From: CAYLHF01 sp964383365
GTDB taxonomy: Bacteria; Bacteroidota; Rhodothermia; Rhodothermales; UBA10348
Assembly (NCBI GenBank): GCA_964383365.1
Contig: CAYLHF010000008.1
Coordinates: forward strand, 1 to 64,000
DNA: 64,000 nt
Direction: 5' to 3'
A program made the translations under genes and the position numbers. A model generated the notes under the pieces. That model ran no database searches. It saw only the letters and a program-made list of their open reading frames with translations, and was not told the DNA's origin. Shown here piece by piece: positions 1 through 7,876 of the stretch. Within the stretch, counting starts at the first letter, position 1. Each line of letters starts with the position of its first letter.

Positions 1-48
1 TAAGCCCGCCGCCAGCGTTCGTCCTGAGCCAGGATCAAACTCTCCGTA
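1..48 (-). rRNA. rrs: 16S ribosomal RNA, 5' end only
   Basis: The reverse complement reads into the universal 16S 5' sequence: AGAGTTTGATCCTGGCTCAG is seen, followed by GACGAACGCTGGCGGC. Only the first 45-50 bases are present because the window, and probably the contig, stops inside the rRNA operon, where repeated rRNA copies commonly break assemblies. The exact mature 5' end is inferred from the conserved region and could be off by several bases. Confidence 0.95.
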
Positions 49-214
49 GTAGAAAAGTTTAATAGGTTTTGCTCTTCGTGCGATTCTCTTGCTGAATTTA
101 CATTCAGCGGAATCGACAAGGACTCGCTATGCTTCTAATCTCATCAATGAACATCCCCGTGCGTCTCAATTTCGGCCTTTTATGGTAGCCAGCCGAAATT
201 TTGCGCGGACCAGT
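49..214 (-). other. 16S rRNA leader region
   Basis: This stretch lies between the probable rRNA promoter and the 16S 5' end and carries no gene. It holds two short inverted repeats on the transcribed strand: 9-bp arms at 168-176 and 192-200 (AATTTCGGC/GCCGAAATT), and 7-bp arms at 91-97 and 102-108 (GCTGAAT/ATTCAGC). Structured leaders are normal for rRNA operons, where they serve processing and antitermination. The specific roles here are not established. Confidence 0.45.
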
Positions 215-244
215 AAAGTACGGCACTTATATACTACCTGTCAA
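215..244 (-). promoter_or_regulatory. probable rRNA operon promoter
   Basis: On the minus strand a perfect TTGACA (239-244) is followed after 18 bases by TACTTT (215-220), upstream of the 16S leader. The match to a housekeeping -35/-10 pair and the position before an rRNA gene support a promoter. Bacteroidota often use a different -7 element, so the exact -10 assignment is uncertain. Confidence 0.4.
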
Positions 245-637
245 CCAGCGTAGTACCGTCTTAGGCATCTCTTCAAAAAAGTCTGCCGAATTCGGAGCGC
301 AATACTATTAAAAGAACAGGGCAAATCCGGTCTCAATTTTCTGTGCTGTGCACTTCCAATTTTTTGGCCGGCCCGCTCATACCTCGACCCCCACCCGCGG
401 TTTCCTCCCGACGCACTTTTTTTTCGGTTTCACGAGATCTCCGTACTCGGATCGTTTTCGGCGACGAGACGACCGCTCCGATTCGTTGATCATGTTGGAT
501 ACGTATGCTCGAGGCGGGATCTGCTTCACGAATATCTCTGAACATCCTCCTATTGAATTCGTACAGGATGTCTTTCCAAAGAGCGCCGGATTGCTCAGCA
601 CGGTGTTCTTGTTCAATACGCTCCTTACGCGAAGACA
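245..637. other. intergenic region, no supported gene
   Basis: Between the rRNA promoter and the PASTA gene there are overlapping open frames of about 100 codons on both strands. None has a recognisable domain, and the longest minus-strand frame needs a TTG start. Their compositions (Arg- and Ser-rich, low complexity) look like frame shadows. I see no tRNA or clear terminator. The region probably holds divergent promoter sequence for the PASTA gene. Confidence 0.4.
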
Positions 638-1411
638 ATGCAGAGAGAATCCCCGACCCGTTTGATCGACGCTACCCGGCGCCTGGTGCGGAATCGTTTT
701 TTCTGGTCAGGATTGCTCTTGTTTGTCCTTATTGTTGTAATAACTTACGTAATTTTCAATTATTATTTAATGCCGGCGTATACGCGTCATGGAGTGAGTA
801 TTGCGGTTCCAGACGTATTCAGTCTTTCGGCGGAAAGGGCTGACTCTGTCCTTCAGGAGGCTGGTTTACGATCGGAACAAGTTGTTCTTCGAAAACCTAA
901 TATGCCACTTGGAGTCGTTCTCGATCAGAATCCGGCTCCAGAATCGAGTGTCAAGCCGGGCCGACGTATTTATCTGACCGTCAACGCAGGTGATACCACA
1001 ACCGTCGTCGTTCCGGACGTAGAGGCTGTCTCGCTCCGGGAAGCGCAAAATAGAATACTGATGAGGGGACTGGCGGTCGCCCCTGCACTGGCGGATTCCT
1101 TCCCGTCACCTCACATCAATACGGTAACGAAGCAAGAACCTGGAGCCGGAGCACGCGCACTTCCGGGGAGCGAAGTTCACCTTTGGATCAGTACCGGTCT
1201 GGGCGAAAACCAGGTTTTGGTCCCGGTGGTAACCGGAATGAGAGCGTCTGAAGCAAGAGAACGGCTCCGGAGTGTGTTTCTGAACTCGGTCCTGATTTCT
1301 ACAGATACCGACACTATCCCGGATCCCATCATACGAGACCAAAGCCCGGTTCCAGAAACGAGTGTTCGAGAAGGAATCGTAGTCCGACTTCGCGTGTCTA
1401 AGGAATCCTGA
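638..1411 (+). CDS. membrane-anchored PASTA domain protein
   Basis: This 257-residue protein has a short basic cytoplasmic N-terminus, one membrane helix at about residues 20-43, and an extracytoplasmic part made of three PASTA repeats (about 52-117, 119-185 and 190-255). The repeats show the typical pattern of VPDV or VPVV starts, an ALRxAGL-like helix and a 'QxPxPxxSVxxG' turn. PASTA domains bind muropeptides or peptidoglycan, usually attached to Ser/Thr kinases or penicillin-binding proteins. Here there is no kinase or transpeptidase domain, as is common in Bacteroidota-type stand-alone PASTA proteins. It is likely a cell-wall sensing or anchoring protein. It ends convergently with pyrR. 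The start has no strong ribosome binding site. Confidence 0.88.
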   Translation: MQRESPTRLIDATRRLVRNRFFWSGLLLFVLIVVITYVIFNYYLMPAYTRHGVSIAVPDVFSLSAERADSVLQEAGLRSEQVVLRKPNMPLGVVLDQNPAPESSVKPGRRIYLTVNAGDTTTVVVPDVEAVSLREAQNRILMRGLAVAPALADSFPSPHINTVTKQEPGAGARALPGSEVHLWISTGLGENQVLVPVVTGMRASEARERLRSVFLNSVLISTDTDTIPDPIIRDQSPVPETSVREGIVVRLRVSKES

Positions 1412-1447
1412 CCGTTTGGCCCCGGAACACGTTCAGATACTTGAAAG

Positions 1448-1966
1448 CTACTCCTCTATATCCACCGTTATTCGGTCACCGATCGTTACGACAACACGCT
1501 CTCTGTGTTTGGTCGGAATCGTCTTTCCGACGTAATCAGCCTGTACGGGATATTCCCGGTGCCCTCGATCTATAAGCACGGCCAACTGTATCGTCTTTGG
1601 CCGGCCAAAACTGACTACAGCATCCAGAGCAGCCCGAACCGTGCGTCCGGTGAAGAGAACATCGTCTACCAGGATCACATGTTTCCCGGTCAAATCGGGG
1701 ATGCCTTCAGGACTCTCTTTTGGTGTCGACGAAGACGATCGATCATCCCGATACGCCGAAACATCCAGATCAAAATTGGGAACCTGGTTCCCCTCAACTT
1801 CAGAAATGGCTTCTGCAAGGACGCCTGCCAACTCGGCTCCAGCGTTGACGATACCCAGGATGCACAAATTTTTGGATCCACGATTCCTTTCCAGGACTTC
1901 GTAGGCGAGACGAGCTATTACCCGATCGACCTGATCTGGCGTCAATATCTGTACGCTGTCTCTCAT
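1448..1966 (-). CDS. pyrR: PyrR-type uracil phosphoribosyltransferase / pyrimidine regulator
   Basis: The 172-residue protein carries the type I phosphoribosyltransferase PRPP loop VILVDDVLFTGRTVRAALDA and the C-terminal RGHREYPVQADYVGKTIPT segment typical of PyrR. PyrR converts uracil and PRPP to UMP and in many bacteria also binds pyr mRNA leaders. I chose the ATG at 1964-1966, not the longer TTG frame at 1990, because AGGAGA sits five bases before it. It is the last gene of a probable leftward tmk-fur-FN3-like-pyrR set. No pyr biosynthesis gene is adjacent, so an attenuation role is unproven here. Confidence 0.9.
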   Translation of the reverse strand: MRDSVQILTPDQVDRVIARLAYEVLERNRGSKNLCILGIVNAGAELAGVLAEAISEVEGNQVPNFDLDVSAYRDDRSSSSTPKESPEGIPDLTGKHVILVDDVLFTGRTVRAALDAVVSFGRPKTIQLAVLIDRGHREYPVQADYVGKTIPTKHRERVVVTIGDRITVDIEE

Positions 1967-2064
1967 GTCTCCTGTTATCGAGGGACGCAACTGGGAAGAA
2001 GGACTAAAAAAAGCCGCTACCGTTGGGCAGTGGCCTACATACTAATGTGAGCGAGAGGTTGGAC

Positions 2065-2508
2065 TCATTGGAACATCGCCTTCAGCCCACCCCATGTTCT
2101 GCGAACCGCCGTTGATGTGTAATTGATCGACTGCACTTTGATTGTCTCACGAACGCCATTCAGATATACCGCGTCCAGTCTGTAGTCCAACTGATCCGAT
2201 CCGATCTTATAGACCTGAGTATCCCGGAACGTATATGGCTTGCCGGTTCCATGAGCACCCGGCGAAAATACTTTCACGAACTGGTCATTGCTCAGGGGGG
2301 TCTTGCGTGTCAACTCATATTCTCTGACGCCATCCTCGAGGTCAACTTCCCACGATACCACGAAATCACGCCCTTCCGGTCGGACAGAAAACTGACTCAG
2401 ATGCACATTGCTGAAGAACAATGTAGCTCCCGTCGTCAGGCAGAGGATCGATATATAAACGAGTCGTTTCAAAAAATGTGGGTTTATCCCAGTGGGCGAA
2501 TATAACAT
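2065..2508 (-). CDS. hypothetical exported or anchored protein, fibronectin-III-like
   Basis: This 147-residue protein has an N-terminal hydrophobic helix (about residues 14-35, LVYISILCLTTGATLFF) that could be a signal peptide or membrane anchor. It is followed by one beta-rich domain with a pattern like a fibronectin type III module (FVVSWEVDLEDGVREYEL, later YRLDAVYLNG). No catalytic motif is seen. It lies between fur and pyrR in the same direction, with short gaps, so it may be co-transcribed. The FN3-like assignment is an inference from the strand pattern only. Confidence 0.65.
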   Translation of the reverse strand: MLYSPTGINPHFLKRLVYISILCLTTGATLFFSNVHLSQFSVRPEGRDFVVSWEVDLEDGVREYELTRKTPLSNDQFVKVFSPGAHGTGKPYTFRDTQVYKIGSDQLDYRLDAVYLNGVRETIKVQSINYTSTAVRRTWGGLKAMFQ

Positions 2509-2575
2509 TGATATGTCGAAACATAAAGTCTCGGGCAGCCGGACACTCCCTACCTATTCCGTAGGGGAATCCACT

Positions 2576-3055
2576 TCAGGCTTCCTCGGCCTTCGATCGA
2601 TTGGGACAAGCCTCTTTCTGGCACCGTCCATACATATGCAAGGAATGGTGCTGAATTTCAAATTGAAAAATCTCTGCTACCATTTCCTGTATCGACTGAA
2701 TGCGAGGATCACAAAACTCGAATATCTCATTACAATCGGTACAAATCAGGTGGTCATGCTGCCAGAAACTAAATGACCGTTCATATTTAGCCTGCTTCTT
2801 TCCAAACTGATGCTTTACAACAAGATCGCACTCGATCAGCAGGTCGAGTGTATTGTAAACGGTTGCCCTGCTCACCGCCACGCCTTCCTGCTTGAGCCTC
2901 AAAAAGAGCTCATCGGCATCGAAATGATCGTCCGCGCCATAAACTGCATCAAAAATTGCGAATCGCTCCGGTGTCTGCCTGAGATTCCGGTGTTTCAGGA
3001 ACGACGAAAAAATCGTCCTGACCTCTGCGAGCTGGGTGGGTACTAATTTTGACAT
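2576..3055 (-). CDS. fur: Fur family transcriptional regulator
   Basis: This 159-residue protein matches the Fur fold throughout. It has an N-terminal winged helix with the recognition segment VSRATVYNTLDLL (about 61-73), the metal-binding HDHLICTDC (H100, H102, C105, C108), and a second Cys pair at C145 and C150. The C-x2-C / C-x4-C arrangement matches the structural zinc site of Fur and PerR relatives. It should repress metal- or peroxide-responsive genes. Whether it senses iron, zinc or peroxide cannot be told from sequence alone. It sits 24 bases downstream of tmk in the same direction. Confidence 0.92.
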   Translation of the reverse strand: MSKLVPTQLAEVRTIFSSFLKHRNLRQTPERFAIFDAVYGADDHFDADELFLRLKQEGVAVSRATVYNTLDLLIECDLVVKHQFGKKQAKYERSFSFWQHDHLICTDCNEIFEFCDPRIQSIQEMVAEIFQFEIQHHSLHMYGRCQKEACPNRSKAEEA

Positions 3056-3079
3056 GACTTTTCTACGGCAAAGACCACG

Positions 3080-3715
3080 TTACGTCCCGAATTCAGGAAA
3101 TGTCTTTCTAAAATCGTCTCGAATCTCCCGGGCAATCTCATCCTCCGATCCCGTCCCGTCAATGACAACAAATCGTTCTGGTTCTGCGTCGGCCAGATTT
3201 TCATAGGCCCCTGCAACTCGGGCGAAGAAGGCTCTTCCGGATTGTTCCATCCGATCCCGGCTCCGGGTCCGCCCGGCACGATCAGAGAGTCGAGCAGCGG
3301 CAACAGCAGGGTCCAGGCGGATGAAATAGGTTCTCTGCGGAATTAAGCCGTCGGTCACCCGTCGCTGGAAATCCGCCAACCACTCAGGATGTGCTATCGC
3401 TCTCCCAGCACCCTGATACGCAATCGTAGAATCAAAAAAACGATCGCATATGACGACGTCCCCTTTCTGGAGAGAAGACCGGACGCGCGTTCGCACCAGT
3501 TGGGCACGTGCGGCAGAGAATAACAGCATTTCTGCGAACGGATCCACATCGAGGGCTGAATCGAGCAGAATATCCCTGATCCGCTCTGAAACAATTGTGC
3601 CTCCTGGCTCGCGTACGACCAGGACGCTCGCTCCGGATTCGTCCAGATCTTCCTGCAACCGTCGGATCTGTGTACTCTTGCCACACCCGTCGATACCCTC
3701 GAAACTGATCAACAT
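3080..3715 (-). CDS. tmk: thymidylate kinase
   Basis: This 211-residue protein opens with FEGIDGCGKST, the P-loop of dTMP kinase. It continues with the DR(Y/F) region (VICDRFFDSTIAYQGAGR) that binds the nucleotide and TMP. It phosphorylates dTMP to dTDP in the cytoplasm for DNA synthesis. Length and motif order are normal for the family. An AAAGGAGA Shine-Dalgarno lies a few bases upstream, one of the clearest in the window. It is the first gene of the leftward set with fur and pyrR and is divergent from the TPR gene. Confidence 0.95.
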   Translation of the reverse strand: MLISFEGIDGCGKSTQIRRLQEDLDESGASVLVVREPGGTIVSERIRDILLDSALDVDPFAEMLLFSAARAQLVRTRVRSSLQKGDVVICDRFFDSTIAYQGAGRAIAHPEWLADFQRRVTDGLIPQRTYFIRLDPAVAAARLSDRAGRTRSRDRMEQSGRAFFARVAGAYENLADAEPERFVVIDGTGSEDEIAREIRDDFRKTFPEFGT

Positions 3716-3963
3716 ATCCGATTGAATCTCCTTTTTTCAACTTATTAATTTTCTCAGCTTGACGCGAGAAAGTACAATTTACACGTTTATGGAATGTATA
3801 GGGATGAGGGGACCAGCGTATTGCATTTCGCCCTATGTGACATGTATTTTGGGTCTGTACCTGTGAACTTTTCAGTTACACCCGACTAAAACGCGCCGCA
3901 CGTCGGATAGAATTCGTTTCCTTGCCTGAAATAGACAATAATCGGGTTTAGCGCCGCAAGTAT
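3716..3963. promoter_or_regulatory. divergent intergenic region (tmk / TPR protein)
   Basis: These 248 bases separate two divergent genes and must carry promoters for both. Apart from the tmk Shine-Dalgarno (around 3728-3735) I cannot place promoter elements with confidence. It is AT-richer than the flanking genes. No small gene or RNA is recognised. Confidence 0.4.
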
Positions 3964-5370
3964 ATGTTCAACTTCGAATTCGAAGATTTCGAAGACTTTA
4001 GAGATGAAGGTCGGATGCAGGATCTGGCGGCCAACTTTGAGAAAGGTGGCGCGGCCTCCTATTATGATAGCGATACGCTCGAAGAAATTTCCACGTACTA
4101 TTTTGAACAGGGTCGTTTCGACGAGTCTCTTCGTGTTGTAGACCGGATACTCGAAACATATCCATTCTCATCGGACGGGTGGATGCGACGTGGCATCCTG
4201 CTCAATAATCTGGGACGACATCACGAAGCGCTGGATTCATACGACCGCGCCCTCAAGCTGAATCCGACCGATGTCGAAACCATGGTCAACCGGGGCATAA
4301 CGCTGGACAGTTTGGATCAACCCGAAGAGGCTCTTGATACCTATTCGAATGCTCTCTCGCTGGATCCCGGCAACGACGAAACCCTCTTCAACGTCGGAGT
4401 CACACTCGAAAGACTGAATAAGCTTTCGGAGGCCGTAGAATCGTTCAAAAGGTGTGCCGAAGCCAATTCGAATCATCCTGAAGTATGGTATGAACTCGGT
4501 TTTTGCCATGACCGCCTGGGACAGGACAAGTTGAGCATAGTGGCCTACGATCGCCATCTGGATATCGATCCTTACTCCCACGACGCCTGGTATAATCGTG
4601 GTATCGTACTGAATCGAATGGGGCAGTTCAAGGAAGCTGTCACATCGTACGATATGGCCACGGTAATTGCCGATGATTTTGCGTCAGCCCACTACAACAG
4701 AGGAAATGCCCTAGCCAATCTGGGCGATCTGAAGGGTGCAATTGTCAGTTACAAGCGAGTCCTTGAACTCGAAGGCGACGACGCTGCGACAGCCTACAAC
4801 ATCGCACTGGCCTTTGAGGAGTTGAAACTCTACGAGAGCGCTGTTCACTATTTCGAGAAGGCGCTCAAGATAGACGAGTCATACGCCGAAGCATGGTACG
4901 GTCTTGGATGTTGCTACGATGGTATGGAACGATTCGAAGAGGCGCTCTCCTTTTTCAATCGCGCTGTTGTCATCAACCCGGAGACGGTAGATTTTTGGTA
5001 TGCGAAAGCCGATTGCGCATATAATCTTGGTCGATTTGCCGAAGCGATAAAGGCGTACCGCACCGTATTAAAAATCGCACCGGAAAACCGCGAGGCCTGG
5101 CAGGACTACGCAGAAACGCTGTTTGAATCGGGTCATCTAGAAGATTCGCTCGTGGCCTACAGGCGGGCCATCTCTATCAGCCCGGAGAGTGCCGGGACGT
5201 ATTTCCAGCAGGCTCGGACTCTGTATGCGCTGGGTCGGCCGGAAGAAAGTATTCACTCGATCAAGAAGGCATTTCAGCTCGATCCCAGCAAGAGACAGGA
5301 ATTCCCTAAGCACTGTCCAGAGATGTACGGAAATATCAGCATTCGGCGGGTTCTCGGTTTTGAGAGTTAA
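3964..5370 (+). CDS. tetratricopeptide repeat (TPR) protein
   Basis: This 468-residue protein has a very acidic, Phe-rich N-terminus (EFEDFEDF) and then about eleven consecutive TPR units of 34 residues. These show the expected W-LG-Y-A-P spacing (for example GWMRRGILLNNLGRHHEALD and YAEAWYGLGCCYDGMERFEE). It lacks a signal peptide or membrane segment, so it is probably a cytoplasmic scaffold. TPR arrays mediate protein-protein contacts, and no partner can be named from context. A terminator-like hairpin follows about 25 bases after the stop. Confidence 0.9.
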   Translation: MFNFEFEDFEDFRDEGRMQDLAANFEKGGAASYYDSDTLEEISTYYFEQGRFDESLRVVDRILETYPFSSDGWMRRGILLNNLGRHHEALDSYDRALKLNPTDVETMVNRGITLDSLDQPEEALDTYSNALSLDPGNDETLFNVGVTLERLNKLSEAVESFKRCAEANSNHPEVWYELGFCHDRLGQDKLSIVAYDRHLDIDPYSHDAWYNRGIVLNRMGQFKEAVTSYDMATVIADDFASAHYNRGNALANLGDLKGAIVSYKRVLELEGDDAATAYNIALAFEELKLYESAVHYFEKALKIDESYAEAWYGLGCCYDGMERFEEALSFFNRAVVINPETVDFWYAKADCAYNLGRFAEAIKAYRTVLKIAPENREAWQDYAETLFESGHLEDSLVAYRRAISISPESAGTYFQQARTLYALGRPEESIHSIKKAFQLDPSKRQEFPKHCPEMYGNISIRRVLGFES

Positions 5371-5396
5371 TACCACTCTACTTTTTATATATCCTG

Positions 5397-5429
5397 AGGA
5401 GGCAGCCGGGTTCACGGTTGCCTTTTTTG
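5397..5429 (+). terminator. terminator-like hairpin overlapping the popT leader
   Basis: GGCAGCC (5401-5407) pairs with GGTTGCC (5416-5422), with one G-U pair and an 8-base loop, followed by six T residues. This is the form of an intrinsic terminator for the TPR gene. The 5' arm includes the only good Shine-Dalgarno (AGGAGG, 5397-5402) before the downstream TTG start at 5431. Extended pairing with the T run would mask it. Confidence 0.7.
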
Positions 5430-5430
5430 T

Positions 5431-6321
5431 TTGAAAAAGCCATTCCTCCATATTTTGCAGGGAATCGGCATCGGCGCCGCTAACGTCATTCCGGGAGTTT
5501 CCGGAGGGACCATGGCTCTCGTTTTCGGCATATACGAAACGATTATCGAAACCCTCAGTCTGGCAGTCGAAGCCGGACTTGCACTCATCCGACTGGACGG
5601 TGCGGGGTGCATCGACGCACTCAGGAGGATATCCTGGTTATTTCTTGTTCCTCTCATCCTGGGAATCGTGATTGCCCCGATTACCGGTGCCCGTGTCATT
5701 CCGTATGCTCTGGATACGTGGCCTGAGCAGAGCAGAGGCCTTTTTTTCGGTCTTATTGTCGGCTCGCTCGCCATCCCGTGGCTACGAACGAGGCGCATCA
5801 AACCTGCGGGGTACTCGATAGCACTGATCTGTGCTATCGGAGCCTATCATATTGCCGGACTTCCTGTTGGGTCGCTTCATGACCCCGGGCTTATCCAGTT
5901 TTTTTTCGCTGCGGCGATCGCTGTTTCGGCGATGATTTTGCCCGGAATCAGCGGTGCTTTTCTGCTGCTGGTCATGGGGATGTACGCTCCCGTCCTGGAG
6001 GCCGTTGATAGGCGAGACCTGGCGGTTGTCGGTGTGTTTCTGGCGGGAGCTGGCGTCGGCCTTGGCATGTTTTCGGTATTCCTGAAGTGGTTGCTGAATA
6101 GATATTATGACATGACCATGATCGCTCTCGTAGGACTTATGGTTGGGTCGTTACGGGCACTCTGGCCGTGGCTATCAGATAACCGTACACTTCAGCTTCC
6201 CTCCGGCGACGACCCACTTGGATCCGTCATCGCATTGCTGATACTCGGTTTCGTTGTCTCGGGAGCAATTACTTTATGGGAAATCCGAACGGGTCGAGAA
6301 GCCCCGACACGAGCCGATTAG
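5431..6321 (+). CDS. popT: DUF368 family undecaprenyl phosphate translocase (PopT-like)
   Basis: This 296-residue polytopic membrane protein carries the DUF368 signature NVIPGVSGGTMALVFGIYE near the N-terminus and a related motif, LPGISGAFLLLVMGMY, in the second half, the internal pseudo-repeat typical of the family. DUF368 proteins were shown to return undecaprenyl phosphate, the lipid carrier for cell-wall and surface glycans, across the cytoplasmic membrane. I used the TTG at 5431 because the next Met (near residue 28) would remove the first motif and an in-frame stop lies at 5395. The leader overlaps a terminator-like hairpin. Confidence 0.88.
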   Translation: MKKPFLHILQGIGIGAANVIPGVSGGTMALVFGIYETIIETLSLAVEAGLALIRLDGAGCIDALRRISWLFLVPLILGIVIAPITGARVIPYALDTWPEQSRGLFFGLIVGSLAIPWLRTRRIKPAGYSIALICAIGAYHIAGLPVGSLHDPGLIQFFFAAAIAVSAMILPGISGAFLLLVMGMYAPVLEAVDRRDLAVVGVFLAGAGVGLGMFSVFLKWLLNRYYDMTMIALVGLMVGSLRALWPWLSDNRTLQLPSGDDPLGSVIALLILGFVVSGAITLWEIRTGREAPTRAD

Positions 6322-6376
6322 CGTCCGAATAGTGTGATATGATTCTATGTCGAGGGCTCGCTCCAGGGCCGTACGG

Positions 6377-7783
6377 TCATCGTCGTGCAATCCCACGTGC
6401 ACCCCGGCCGACCTCAAGTACTTTCCGAACGGATTTGGTAGACGTATCCATGACGGTAACGGTACCCGGTACATCCGATCCGACGAATTCGTAGCGAGGT
6501 AGGTATGTACCCGTCGTATTGGCATTGGAGACATAGAGAACTCGTCCGTCCGAAGACAGCGTTGATCCGCTCGGTGATGCCAGAGAGGCATCCGACACGG
6601 TTGTCAGAACGGCCCCGGTGGACGAACTAAGAATGGTCAATCTGTTCGCTGCCGGATTACAGACTACGAGTTCGAGAGCACTCGGGATAAGGGTCAGACA
6701 GCCGGGTTGTACTCCTATCGACACAGATTGGAGTTGACGAATTACAGGAATACCCGAAAGGTCAAAGAACGACACCTGGTTCCGCAACGTGCTCGATCCA
6801 TACAGGGTGGAGCCATCTTCCGAGAGTTCGAAATGACTGATTCCCTGCTCCGGACCCTGAATCGGGAAAAGAGAAACACTGCGCGATTCAGTCGATATGA
6901 TCATGATCTGATCTACGTCTGAACTGGCGGACAATACGTAATCATTTTGTGGTCGAACCGCCAGTGCGTGTGGTCTGGAAAAAGTTACATCAACGTCCTG
7001 GACGAAGAGGTCCGACCGGCGAACGACGGCGATTGAAGCAGGGGGGGTATCGTCAGATTGTGCTCTGGTGACGTACAACAGATCGCGTACCGGATCGATC
7101 TCCATCAACCCCGGTTTCTCAATGGAGGTCTGTGCCGCGATCTGATTACTCCGGTCCAGTTTCAAGATCAGGTTCTCTCCACTCAGAGAAACGTACCAGA
7201 AAGAACCATCTGGCTCGACGGCGACATCGTACGGTTTGGAGAGAGGTGAAAAACCGCGAGTCTGAAAATCGATACGGCGAATGACGACATTGGCGGTTGC
7301 CTCGATTATCGAGACACTGCCGTCATTCGTACTCGCGACGTAGACCAGATTGAGCGAGTCAGCATATGGCAGGTCGCCCGATTCGTTTCTAGCCCCCTCC
7401 TGAATCCATCGCTTCAGCAGCCGCACTTTCGAACTGGAGACCGGGCGTCCACCTCTGTCGACTGGATGCGGATCTCCGGGCAAATCTGTCAGAAGTCGGG
7501 ACAACAGGCTGCGCGTACTGTCAAACGGAATGATTACACCGGACGTCGAGGATCCAGAAAGTGCTCTACCCCACGAGTCAAGCCTGAGAAGGGCGTCACT
7601 ACGAGTTGGACCGTGACAACTGACACAGTCCGAATCGAATATCGACTGGATATCCCTCGCAAACGAAATGTTTTCGACCCGGGCCGGATCCACAATAGTC
7701 GAATCACCGACCAGTTCACACCCGGCCACGGTCAGAAGAATCGGAAAGGCTACAGTAAAAACGTGGATCTTCATGCGACTCAT
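6377..7783 (-). CDS. lipoprotein with c-type heme site and YVTN-like beta-propeller
   Basis: From the ATG at 7783 the product is 468 residues. A lipobox (TVAGC, Cys22) follows the signal peptide. Next is a short domain with one c-type heme motif, CVSCHG (C53, C56, H57), and a 'DSLLSRLL...HPVDRGGRP' region like the planctomycete-type cytochrome domain. The remainder is a seven-bladed-like propeller with YVTN-type repeats (LNLVYVASTNDGSVSIIE, RVLYVSNANTTGTY). It is probably outer-membrane or periplasm anchored. The electron partner or ligand is unknown. It runs in the same direction as the two secreted proteins upstream. Confidence 0.8.
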   Translation of the reverse strand: MSRMKIHVFTVAFPILLTVAGCELVGDSTIVDPARVENISFARDIQSIFDSDCVSCHGPTRSDALLRLDSWGRALSGSSTSGVIIPFDSTRSLLSRLLTDLPGDPHPVDRGGRPVSSSKVRLLKRWIQEGARNESGDLPYADSLNLVYVASTNDGSVSIIEATANVVIRRIDFQTRGFSPLSKPYDVAVEPDGSFWYVSLSGENLILKLDRSNQIAAQTSIEKPGLMEIDPVRDLLYVTRAQSDDTPPASIAVVRRSDLFVQDVDVTFSRPHALAVRPQNDYVLSASSDVDQIMIISTESRSVSLFPIQGPEQGISHFELSEDGSTLYGSSTLRNQVSFFDLSGIPVIRQLQSVSIGVQPGCLTLIPSALELVVCNPAANRLTILSSSTGAVLTTVSDASLASPSGSTLSSDGRVLYVSNANTTGTYLPRYEFVGSDVPGTVTVMDTSTKSVRKVLEVGRGARGIARR

Positions 7784-7876
7784 ACCGGCCCGACGGGGCC
7801 CGTTCATTCTGTCTGAGGGTGCCATGCAGAGAACAACCCTTGTCTCGCAGAGCAAAAACGATTGAAGAGTGGGCGT

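Noticed and set aside
333..665. Overlapping 79-112 codon open frames on both strands upstream of the PASTA gene
   Set aside because: None has a recognisable domain, starts are poor (one needs TTG), and compositions look like out-of-frame shadows of noncoding sequence.
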